Of a DNA stretch of 64,000 nt, positions 10,602-20,269 are shown one piece after another; positions within the stretch are counted from its first letter, which is position 1; every line of letters begins with the position of its first letter. Under the pieces are notes generated by a model. It searched no databases, was not told where the DNA came from, and saw only the letters and a list, made by a program, of their open reading frames with translations. This DNA is from Eupeodes corollae. Lineage: Eukaryota; Arthropoda; Insecta; Diptera; Syrphidae. The position numbers were made by a program, and so were the translations under genes. The stretch lies in the NCBI RefSeq assembly GCF_945859685.1, contig NC_079149.1, positions 125,576,065 through 125,640,064 of the forward strand, written 5' to 3'.

Positions 10602-11354
10602 AATGGGCAGGTTCAGACGACATAAGGGACTTGAAAGTTAGGCAAGTTTCTAGTATCTGATTGGTCAGCTGTTAAAAAATAACCTTCCAATTATGGCAAC
10701 TTAAATGGAAAGTTGATTGGAAAGTTCCTCAAGAATTTACAAAGCCTTCTTCCTTAACTTCTAGGAATGCACATCAGTTAAACCTTGAGCTCAATTTCGG
10801 ACGTACTGTCAAGTATAGAGATTCTTTTTTTATCCGCACATAGAGAATGTGGAATGCTTTACCCAGCTCCGTTTTTCCCTATCATTTTGTAATTTAAAAT
10901 GTGCATCGGTATCTCCCCTTTAATCCTTCCCTATTTTCCTAACGCTCGCACTGTGTTTAAACTTCAAACATGTTAAGGGTATTAATAACCCCTTGAGTGC
11001 CCGTTTATTAAAAAAAAAAATTATTACTCTATGATTTATATTTTTTGTGCACAACTTAATTAAATCCTTTCTAAGGGATTCTTTTAAACTTGGAAAAGAA
11101 ATAAGTAATATTTCTTTACAATACAAAATAGGAATCGTAATGGACTTATAGCTTGCCTGAGGAGTGTTTTGGAGACAATACTAATTTTGGTAGTTTTTGT
11201 ACTATGAACTTAAAGTAGAGGTTTGTGAAGTTAAGTTTTGAATTTAAAATTTATGACACTTGAAAAAGTAACTAGCTACCTTGGTAAAAATTTGCTTTCA
11301 AAGAATGGAGATGACTACAAATGAAGTCCCTTATGTTTTCTGAATTTGCCCAAT
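10602..11354. mobile_element. MITE-like element with imperfect terminal inverted repeats
   Basis: The left end reads AATGGGCAGGTTCAGACGAC followed by ATAAGGGACTT. The reverse complement of the right end (11318-11354) reads ATTGGGCAAATTCAGAAAAC followed by ATAAGGGACTT. The arms are about 32 bp with a few mismatches. The interior has no transposase and carries a LINE 3' fragment at 10750-11015. The superfamily is not assignable; the target duplication is unclear. Confidence 0.6.
10750..11015 (+). mobile_element. 5'-truncated LINE: extreme ORF2 carboxy end, 3' UTR and A tail
   Basis: The plus strand reads FGRTVKYRDSFFIRT then RMWNALPSSVFPY, the tail motif seen at the end of many insect LINE ORF2 proteins ('SFFxRTxRLWNxLPxxVFP'). 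The 3' UTR GGGTATTAATAACCCCTTGA and an A-run (11008-11018) follow. This is the form expected of a 5'-truncated target-primed insertion. Confidence 0.6.
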
Positions 11355-11497
11355 AATTTCATATTTGTTGGAAAACGACATTTTTGTTTTGACAGATTCT
11401 AAACTGTCAATTTGACTAGTGCCTTGCATAGATTAAATTCGTCTATTTTAACTGACATTTATCAAAAAACTCCTTAGCCGATTTCACACTTGAGTGT

Positions 11498-11747
11498 AAT
11501 TGAATATGCAATTTCGAAAAGGGCACATCTTTGAAAATTTAAAATGTTAAGGAATTGAAAAAATTGACATTTTTCATACTATTTTTTGTATGTACAGGCG
11601 ATGACGTTTATAGTAGAATTAATACCAGAGATGTGCTGTTTTCGATCATAATGGGTGTAGACAAGGATTTACGTCACATTGGTATAAAAAAAAACGAATT
11701 TGACAAAATATCCGACATGTGCCCTTTTCGAAATTGCATATTCAATT
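11498..11747. repeat. Perfect 31-bp inverted repeat (small MITE or hairpin)
   Basis: The arm at 11498-11528 (AATTGAATATGCAATTTCGA and onward through GGGCACAT) is exactly reverse-complementary to 11717-11747, with a 188-bp spacer. The arms are intact while the surroundings are decayed, so the insertion may be recent. The ORF at 11555-11749 runs through the spacer and right arm and is probably not a gene. Confidence 0.65.
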
Positions 11748-12396
11748 GAACTTAAGTCTAAATTTACTTATACTACTTTGGTGAATACTCCGTGTGAAAA
11801 TCTAATCGCTTTTAAGACTTGGAAGCTCTCATATGTAGAGCGAAGAAGCAAATAAATATCTGCCTTCATATAAGTTTTTCTTAACTTCTTCTACTTATTC
11901 GTTTCCTTTAAAGTATATGAATTATAATGTACATAAGTATATTTTTATTACAACGTTTTTCGTAATAAAACAAACAACGAATTAGGTAACCAACTCATGG
12001 TTATGATTATTCAAATACTTACTTTAAATGTTTCATTTTTATAAACAAAAAATTAATAGTAAAATTAATTGCTTTTTCTGTTTTATCATCTTTTTTCAAA
12101 GTTCACGAAGGTTAATTAACAGATAATAATAATTACAAAAACGTGTCACTTACAAGCATTTGTAAAGACACAAATAACATTTTATTAGAATAACTTTTTC
12201 AAGCTAAGGAAATGTAATTTACACAGGAAAAATACGATTAAAAGAACTTTTAAGTATTTTTAAAGTTCTCTTGAAAAAATTGAGACATACAATAAAATGA
12301 GTCGCGTTTTTTAAAGTTCATGGTTTCAAGAGAAGGATTTTGTAAACTTTGTCTGTTTTGTTAATCGTAAGCTAATGTATCAAATATATCTCTTAA
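11748..12396. other. AT-rich intronic DNA, no recognised feature
   Basis: No repeat, coding segment or structured element was found between the 31-bp inverted repeat and the nested MITE. Confidence 0.45.
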
Positions 12397-13102
12397 GCCT
12401 AGTACGCTGCTGATGCGAAACGAAATTTTTCGGTGGTCTCCAAGTGTAGAGCGAAATTAAAACGAAAACCACAACGGAAAAATATTTGTGTAGAGTTCTG
12501 TCAGCTGTGGAAAACAAAAAACAAAAACACCGAAAGTCACGAGTAAAGCCTAGTACATACTTGTGAACCATCTCGTGAACCCATACAAATTTCAGTTTTT
12601 GGCTCACCCGTGAACTTGCTTGTGAAGCTGAGTGGAGAACAAAGTGGAGAGTTTTCGTTCACCGGCAATTCACGTGCAAAATGTACGGGAACTGTTGGTG
12701 AACCTTTGACATTTGGTTTCCAATGTTCACAACGTGTACTCACAAGTGTGTACCAGTGAGCAATGTCAAAAGTTCACTTTCTCCACTGGCGAACGTTCAC
12801 TTCACGAGGAAGTATGTACTAGGCTTAAACAATTTTCAATTTTGATTTGTAAACAATTTTTTCAAATAAATAAATTAAACGTCAAAATTTCGAAAGCAAT
12901 TAATATACCGGGCAATTAAATTGAGAACGAAAAGAGTGGAGAATTGTACTAAAAAATCTAGTACAGCTATCCACTAAAATGACACATTTCGTTGTTCAGC
13001 AGCGTACTGAAAAACGAAAAGCACATCGAAATTTTTCGTTTATGATTTTGTCATGTCATTTTTGTATGGGAAATTTCGTTTCGCATCAGCAGCGTACTAG
13101 GC
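12397..13102. mobile_element. Outer MITE with GCCTAGTACGCTGCTG ends
   Basis: The left end (12397 onward) GCCTAGTACGCTGCTGATGC and GAAACGAAAT is the reverse complement of the right end at 13073-13102, giving arms of about 30 bp. TTAA precedes the left end (12393-12396) and TTTA follows the right end, suggesting a TTAA target as used by piggyBac- or Kolobok-type elements. A second MITE is inserted inside. No transposase is present. Confidence 0.7.
12548..12824. mobile_element. Inner MITE with GCCTAGTACATACTTGTG ends, nested in the outer one
   Basis: The left end GCCTAGTACATACTTGTGAA matches the inverted right end at 12795-12824, where TTCACTTCACGAGGAAGTAT is followed by GTACTAGGC. The right flank is TTAA and the left flank TAAA. 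The interior is a set of GTGAAC/GTTCAC repeats able to fold over most of its length. The ends share the first nine bases, GCCTAGTAC, with the outer MITE, so both may answer to the same transposase. Confidence 0.7.
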
Positions 13103-13421
13103 TTTATTAGAAAGAATAACACTCAAATATTTAAATTCAAAATAAATGTAATTAAAAAGACTTTTTGAAGCTATGTTAATTTAAGAATAAAATTTGTAAT
13201 GAATTTGAAAGTCCTTCATGCGCATATTTTAATATTATAATAATGTTAAAAGCGGGAAAAATTTTAAATCGATTTTTGGATTCGGAATCATAACCTTGAA
13301 AGCAATAAATTCATTGCTTTTGAAAACTTTGTAAAAACCCTAATGAGAATTTGCGAAAACTAAGTCAGATAATAAAATGATTTAAACTGTATCTAGAAGA
13401 TTAAGAAACAATTTTTTTAAA

Positions 13422-13883
13422 GGGGAGTCATTCCGTAATTTTCAAAACGATAAACGTCAAACGATTATCATTAACAATATCGTCAGTACAATTCTTCACG
13501 TAACTTTGTCACTATCGTCTCGTCTATCGTTTTCAGTTAACCAAGTATAAGTTTTACCAAACGTAACAACTATTTTGTGGTGTTTATTGTTATTGTTACT
13601 GTTACCGTTTTTATTTTTTGCAGCCGACGATGCAACTATAATTTATTTAAGTCTGATATTATTAAAATTATAAAGGAAGAGATAGAGGGTCTGATTTATC
13701 TCTTATTTGTTACCATAAAAGTATTCATTTTATTTTTTTTTCTTAGTTTTCATTTTCACTTTGTAACAAAACTCAATTACACTGAAACATTTTTATTTCA
13801 ATTTGCTTGGTTAGTATTTGGAAATCAATGACAGACGATACCGATTTTGCTATCGTGCAAAAGCTATCGTTTTGGAGATATCG
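13422..13883 (-). mobile_element. CGAT-rich MITE, truncated copy
   Basis: It begins GGGGAGTCATTCCGTAATTT (13422), the terminal repeat of the element at 54544-55065. It runs in the opposite orientation with clear similarity up to about 13883 (for example CACTTTGTAACAAAACTCAA and the AAATCAATGACAGACGATAC stretch). The last roughly 105 bp, which would carry the other terminal repeat, are missing where a Tc1-like element starts. Confidence 0.65.
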
Positions 13884-14932
13884 CCTTCAATATCAATGTT
13901 AGACCATATTTCAATAATCTTCTAATAACAAACTAAAATATTTTATTCATAATAACAGAAAATAAGTATTATCGATTTTTTACCGTTAGCTTTGTCTCAG
14001 TAAAAACCGTTTTTTAAATATATGGCTGTTCATAAAAAAGCAATGTATGACAAGTTACTAGAACTATTAAATAAGAAGTAAGAAAAACTGCAATAAGTTG
14101 TATGAAAGTATACAAATAATGTAAGCTTACAATTAGTACTTTGTTGCATAACTATAACGACCCTTGGATCCAAAAAGGACTAATTTGCTTTCATCGCTCC
14201 ACAGAACATTCCTCCATTTCTCGTTTTCCCAATCTCTATGCGCTTTACCAAATTCCATTTTCTTTGCCACATGCCTTTTCGTCAAAAATGGCACCTTGCG
14301 TTGACTTCGGGCTGGTAACTTCGCTTAAAAAGACGTCTTCGTATTGTGACAGCGCTAACAAATGTCCATTTCTTATTTTTCTAGAGCCTATGGAAGGGTT
14401 CTGTTTTGCTAACTGAATAACTTTTCTGTCAGTTCGTTCAGTAGCCATCGGTTTTGGGCTCTCGCGTTTTCGGTTTATTTTGCCATTTCAAGGCGTTACT
14501 GACCATTTGTGCTGAGCCTAGGATATCTTGAATATTTTGGTAGGTTTTTCCTTCCAAACGCAGTTTTCGAATAAGTTTTCGAATTTCTTCGGTGCAGTGT
14601 CTTGACCATCCTATTTTTTATTTTTGAGCTAATATTTATCAATTTTTTATATGCTAATATGTTACAAATACTTAAATATTTATATAGTAAAATATTCACT
14701 TAACGAAAAATAAAATTAATTTTTAACCCTTTTTAATTTTAAAATCAAAAGCACTGCTATTTTTATGAACACTCTATATACAGAGAGTTTGAATTAATAG
14801 GTGTTCACCGGGAAAAGTAGGGTATAACTTCAAGCTAAAAGTCTCTAATATGAAAACGAAAGACCGTTAGATGCAAGTAACATGTAATTTTTTTTTGTAA
14901 GAATCTCCGTTATTTAAATAATTGACAATAAT
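13884..14932 (-). mobile_element. Internally deleted Tc1/mariner element (sibling of 51376-52970)
   Basis: It is collinear, in reverse, with the Tc1-like element at 51376-52970. It keeps the inner repeat GCACTGCTATTTTTATGAAC (about 14750-14772), the transposase helix-turn-helix region (14245-14600; KVIQLAKQNPS) and the WSDESK motif with the first catalytic Asp (about 14170-14205). About 470 bp encoding the rest of the DDE domain are deleted at the 14150 junction. Both outer inverted-repeat ends (about 45 bp each) are missing. Confidence 0.75.
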
Positions 14933-15268
14933 TAAATAACTTTTCTATGTTTTAAATTACAAATATGTAATTCCTCATTTTATGACGGTCTTCTTTTCAA
15001 TAATTTGTATGTACTTCATTTAGTTTTTTTAACTTTTAAATCCGTGAAAGATATTTTTTTACTTATTTTACCTAAGAATGTGCATTACACGTACCATTTT
15101 TTTCAAATAGAAAGAAAATTCTACAAATTAACTCTCATTAAATTTACATATTGTGGTTATTTTCAATTTTTGAATAAATATGATAATGGAAAAATGTATA
15201 TAGAATTAATTATTATTTTAATTTTATTCATACGTAATTTTTTTATTTTATTAATTTAAATTAAATTC
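14933..15268. other. AT-rich spacer
   Basis: No recognised features lie between the Tc1-like remnant and the SINE. The 84-codon ORF at 15005-15259 is low-complexity Phe/Ile/Leu text expected by chance in AT-rich DNA. Confidence 0.4.
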
Positions 15269-15557
15269 GGTGGCGCAACAGTCCCTTTGAGAACTAGGGC
15301 CTAATGACTGACAACTCTCAACCATTCCTGGGTGCGAGTACTTTTGTCAGGGATAGAAGGGACCTACAGTTTTAAGCCGAATCCGGACGGTAAATTTGAG
15401 AAAGCACTTTTCATGATAAGAATTACTCTTGGAGAATTTGTCAATTCCTCGCAAGAGGCAGTACCCGTGAAAAAAAACTTTAGATTTCATAGACAGGGAT
15501 CGGCCCCAAGACCTCTCGCATGACAGTCCAACGCACTGACCATGATGCCACGGGTAC
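15269..15557 (-). repeat. tRNA-derived SINE, copy 3 (inverted, nearly full)
   Basis: Read on the minus strand it starts AGTACCCGTGGCATCATGGT and has an A-box-like TGGTCAGTGCGTTGG. The B-box has decayed to GGGGCCGATCCC. The body ends in CTGTTGCGCCACCGAATTT. The same sequence order as copy 1 is kept throughout. The 63-codon ORF at 15332-15523 lies inside it and is not a gene. Confidence 0.85.
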
Positions 15558-16810
15558 TAAATTTTTTTATTTTATCATGTTTAAAAATGTTTGATAGCTT
15601 AATGATATTTAAATTAAACGTTTAACTATGTTAATATTTTCTTTATTTATTAAATTGCTTTTTTGTTTATAAATGTGTTTGATTATTTTGTTTTAGCACA
15701 ATAATTTAATTGGTTAATCGTTATTGTTAACTTTCGTCACTTAAATTTACATAATTCATCTTATTATTTAAAAACACTTAAAATAGTTTTAGTTATTTGG
15801 TCTGCATCGATAATGGAACAAAATTTCAATACTTAACTATTTTTCGATTGTTCTTTATCATTGTCTTTTAAGTTGGAATTTTTTAACGAATCTAAAACAC
15901 TCCCTAAAGAATTGTTTAAAGCATGTTTCTAAGTATCCCGATTCTAAATTGTTTGAGTGTTAATATGGAGGAAACAATTGAATACGTTTTTTGTATACTT
16001 CTATCAGATTCTAAACTTTTTCATGTCAACTATTTGAATTCATAATTAAATTCCAGTGTCAAATTTTTCAAATCACTTTTTTATTTCTTATAAAAAAAAA
16101 TAAATACAACACTTCTTTTCTTCCTTATATTATAAATCCCTTATTTAGAATTTAGTCAAACAGAAAACAAAACATAAATATTCTGATCTTGACACTTGGT
16201 ATCAAAAATAAATAAGCAATCAACCCTACAAACATTCTTCATTCATAGAATTGTCTTTTTAACTCTAAAAAGAACTTCGTCAGCAGCAACAATAACAAAC
16301 ATCTATCCTGATAGAACTATTGTGATGTATATATTTGTATAAGTATTTTATATAAAATGCGCAACAAATTAATGCACAAGGGCAAATTTTATTATAACTG
16401 ATTTATTGGTTAGTTTTATTTATACATATTATATATGTTTGTACATAACTAGTTGGAAATATTTTTTAATTATTATTTGAAAAAAGAGAGAACAAACAAA
16501 AATCAAATCTTATCACATCTCTTATGATTATAATGATTTGCCAGAGTTATTTAAAAATGCGACCCTTTGCACCATAGATTAATTTAAGCTTGATAATTAT
16601 CTACAATAGTTTTATGAAGTCGTTAGTGGTGATTTTTCTGAGGAAAAATTCATCATTAAGTTTGACATTAAACATTTAAGGAACATAGAAAATAAATCAC
16701 TTTCTAGGCTTTAATAAATGAAATGCTAACTTATAGGTTAAGAGGTGGGGGATTTGAGTCCGTTAAGTATGATTCCAAAATCGCGTCAGTTTTTTTGGAA
16801 TATTACACAT
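15558..16810. other. AT-rich intronic DNA, no recognised feature
   Basis: This is ordinary SNRNP25 intron 2 sequence with no repeat or coding signal recognised. Confidence 0.45.
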
Positions 16811-16811
16811 A

Positions 16812-17270
16812 CAGTGGTCGGCATAACTATTTTGAAAGATGTACATCTCTCGCTCTTGTGATAATAATTTATAACGGTTAAAGTTTGAAGAGAGCAAATC
16901 GATAACAAGTTAATAAGCATGTTACAATAGATCACGTGATGGTCAAACTCAGTCATTTCGATGGTGTTCTGCTGCAAGGCTGCTCTTTTTGTATTTAAAG
17001 TGCTATTTTCTGAGTGTCAAAACTATTTTGACGGATGTTCTTCTGTATGCTTGGTAAGTTAAAAGAATTTTTTTTACAAATTTGAAGCATATATCAAAAG
17101 TTGAATTCACTAAGGCTCCGCTTTGTGCAAAAATTAAGATTAGAGCATCTACTGTCGAAAGATTTATTTCCGGCGTGTCTTTTAAACAAATATGCAGAGA
17201 ACTAAATTTATTAAGACAAACCGTACACTACCAAATAAACAAATATAAAAGAACGATGTTCAAATGGTAG
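16812..17270 (+). mobile_element. Left half of a second Tc1-like family, cut by a LINE
   Basis: After a TA (16810-16811) the end CAGTGGTCGGCATAACTATT and TTGA is typical of Tc1 inverted repeats. A second, inner copy, GTGTCAAAACTATTTTGACG, lies at about 17014-17034 (IR/DR layout). The transposase start at 17073-17270 encodes a helix-turn-helix (FISGVSFKQICRELNL, then TVHYQINKYKRT) like the Tc1 amino-terminal domain. The reading frame is lost where the RTE-like LINE begins. No right end was found. Confidence 0.65.
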
Positions 17271-19096
17271 ACACAAGCGTCCACAGGTTTTTCTCAAAAC
17301 CCACCTCTGTCTATCAACTCCAACACTCACCTTCCCGCGGTGAACATCGGGTGCCTAGTACCTCAACTGGAGATTGGGTTCCAACCCCAGTAGAAAATTG
17401 TTGGGGGCAGCAAATGAGAGAGGAGGGGGAGAGGTGTTTAAACTAAGGCACCCCCCTTATCCAGACGGCAGCGGAGGAATTCCCGAGATGGAATCAACGG
17501 TGGCGTCTACAGTTCCAGTAATGTTGAACTACTTAGTGAACACTTCTTCGACTTATTCGGAGTCCAGGTCTATAAGGAGCGGTTTTATCCGGCTCCCTAT
17601 TCTTGGAGTTATACTTAGGATCTAGCCCTCCAGGTTGGGGGTTGTGCCGTCGGGGTGACTTCCTGGCCACGTAAAAGCTTCATAGTTGCGAAGCCCCAAC
17701 AAGCCTCGGATACGGACGAATTTAATGTTGACAACCAACGTAAACGAATTAAGGTCGACGAACTTCGGATATGCACGTGGAATGTTAGGTCCCTTAACAG
17801 ACCACGTGCGGCTGAAGAATTAGCGGGGGCTCTAGACCGCTATAAAGCAGACATCACCACCATCCAGGAAATACGATGGGATAGGCCGGGAAAAAGAGGA
17901 TGAAAAACTGCGATATTTACTATGGTGACTGCTACCACGAAAACCAACAGCGCTTATTTGGATGCGGCTTCGTCATTGGAGCCAGACTTAGGCAAGAAGT
18001 TTTGGGCTATAGGTGCATCAATGAGCACCTCATGACCATATGCATCAAGGCTAAATTCGGCAACATTACCCTGATATGCACGCACGCCCACACAGAAGAG
18101 AAAGACGACAACACCAGATATGTTTTCGAGCTCTTAGACAAAACATATGAGCAGTGTAATAGCTACGATATTAAAATAGTCCTGGGCGATTTTAATGCCA
18201 CAAAGGACAAGGTGATGCGCTGCCATGTGATTTTTTTAACATCGTGCTTGAAAGAAGAGCTCACACGTCAACACCAGAGGCTCAAAAATCTGTTCAATTA
18301 CTATAGCAAATGCTGATGACATTGACATAATCGGAAGAACTCAGCGGGATGTCAATGGGGTTTTGTGAGTATTGAGGCAGAGGCGGCAAAAATGGGTTTA
18401 ACGGTTAATGAGGGCAAAACAAAGTATATACTGTCGTCAAGAAATAACATACAACACCGTCGTCTGGTCAAAACGTCACCATCGACAGACGTAACTTTAA
18501 GGGTAGTCAAGGACTTCGTCTACCTAGGCTCCGCTGTAAACGCAGAAAACAACACCAGCGCTGAGATCAAACCCAGAATAACTCTTGCTAATCGCTGTTT
18601 CTTTGGGCTAAGAAAGCAATTGAGTCGTAAAGTCCTCTCTCGAGGGACCAAAGTGACGAAGCATGGACTATGACAAAAGCGGATGAAAGTACCTTGGGTC
18701 GGTTCGAGAGAAAAGTTCTTCGTGTGATCTACGGTCCCGTATGCATCGAAGGGGAGTGAAGGAGAAGATGGAACGACGAGTTGTACGAGCTGTACACTTG
18801 TACAGCGACGTAGACTTAGCCAGAAGGGTAAAAGTCCTACGACTAAGATGGCTGGGTCACGTAGAGCGCATAAAAACCAATGATCCTGTCCGGAAAGTCT
18901 TCGAATCCACACCCACAGGAAAGCGCAGTAGAGGAAGACTGCGGATCAGGTGGCGCGCACAAGTTGAAAGTGACCTCAACTTGGAGCGCGAAACTGAAGA
19001 CATCTAGCTAGGGACCGAGCTAGATGGAGAAGTTTGTTGGGTGAGGCCCTAGTTCATACAAGACTGTAGCCCACTTTAAGTAAGTAAGTAAGTAAT
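17271..19096 (+). mobile_element. RTE-like LINE with internal deletion and TAAG tail
   Basis: A GC-rich leader (17280-17650) precedes an APE endonuclease: ICTWNVRSL near 17770, IQEIRW near 17860, FGCGFVIGARLRQEVLGY at 17955-18010, and the catalytic LGDFNATK near 18182-18205. The central reverse transcriptase is deleted. The text resumes at ADDIDIIGRTQRDV (about 18313), then MGLTVNEGKTKY, VKDFVYLGSAVNAENN, and the carboxy end RLRWLGHVERI (about 18840-18880). It ends in (TAAG)n at 19076-19095. Frameshifts occur near 17900, 18340, 18670 and 19005. Insect elements with this endonuclease text are often annotated as craniofacial development protein 2-like; the RTE clade is inferred. Confidence 0.85.
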
Positions 19097-19290
19097 TGGT
19101 GTCTAAAAGGTACGCAAGCGACTCGGCTAGGCATATTCTCAAATGACCTTTGCAGGAGCTGTATGGATGAAGAAGACTAGGAAACGATTCTCCACCTTCT
19201 CTACACGTGTTCTACTCTAGCTCAAAAACGAAGTCCTTCCTAAATTCTTCTATAATAGTTTAAACGATCTAAGAAACATTAGCACTACTA
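19097..19290 (+). mobile_element. LINE carboxy-terminal zinc-knuckle fragment
   Basis: The plus strand reads NDLCRSCMDEED, a stop, then ETILHLLYTCSTLAQKR. This is the C-x2-C...H-x4-C pattern near the end of many Jockey/R1/Loa-type ORF2 proteins ('DxCRxCxxExETxxHLLxxCPxLxxxR'). It is unrelated to the RTE-like element whose tail abuts it, so that element appears to have landed inside or beside it. Confidence 0.5.
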
Positions 19291-20269
19291 GTATTTTAAT
19301 TTTAGTATGAAACTTCAATTATTAGATTCATTGAGATCAGACGAAGGTCTCGAAATTCTTGTGTTATTACAATGGGCCAACTTCTGGCCTTAGTTTGTCC
19401 TACTACATCCCGTACAGCCTATCCAATCAAACTTAAAGAAACCTTAAAAAGTATTTCTTAGTTTGTGGGAAAGAAATAAAATATTTGTATAACACAATTT
19501 TAGTCGAAACAGCATCTAAATTATTTTACAAATCTGCTAAAAAGAAAAAATCCAACCACATTTACTTCTATATTGATTGAGAATTGTTATAACAAGTTGA
19601 ATCAATTTTCAATGAAATTCCTTATAAACTTGCCTTTGTTTATGTTTGTTCAGCTTGAACAAAAAAAAAGTAAGTTTAAGGTTGTTTTGCAATGCATTGC
19701 TTATAGGTATACAAGTTTTTTCTTTTTTTTTTATTTGAAGGTAAAATTAGTTCAAGTGTTTTGTTAATTTTTTCATGTAAATTAAATGAACTTTATTAGC
19801 AATTGTTTTTGTCGAACATAAAATAAGCACAGTTGGTTGCATATCAAACGGATTCAGAATTAAATAATAAACAGATTGAAACAAATATTGGCTAAAAGTT
19901 CGTGTGTTTTAAAAATAATAGAATTATTTATATAAATACATGTTTCAAAACCTGATAAAATTGAAATATTTTGTAAACACAAATGCTTTGAAATGAACAC
20001 AACATCAAAATATTAAATTACTTTTTTGCACATTTTAATTGGAATGTTGTGCAATTTTTGATTTTAATATCCATCAATATTTTTTGTTTAAAGTAAACGC
20101 ACGCTTATTGTTTGAGTCATTGAAAAGTAAATTTGGGGTCATTGGCCGAAATAGCCGAATTGTTTGCCTTGAACTTGTATTTATTTTAGTATTAAAAAAT
20201 CCAACTTTTTTCCTAGAAGATTTGTTTAGGTTTTAAAACTATGAAATTCATTTGATTGCGGTAAGATAT
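19291..20269. other. AT-rich intronic DNA, no recognised feature
   Basis: No protein-like or repeat structure is seen. The short ORFs at 19573 and 20039 are Phe/Leu-rich chance frames. Confidence 0.45.

Noticed and set aside
11555..11749. A 64-codon ORF with a hydrophobic start
   Set aside because: It runs into the right arm of the perfect 31-bp inverted repeat and is probably a by-product of that element.
15332..15523. A 63-codon ORF
   Set aside because: It lies entirely inside SINE copy 3 in antisense to the SINE.
18520..18912. A 130-codon minus-strand ORF
   Set aside because: It is the shadow of the RTE-like LINE coding strand.
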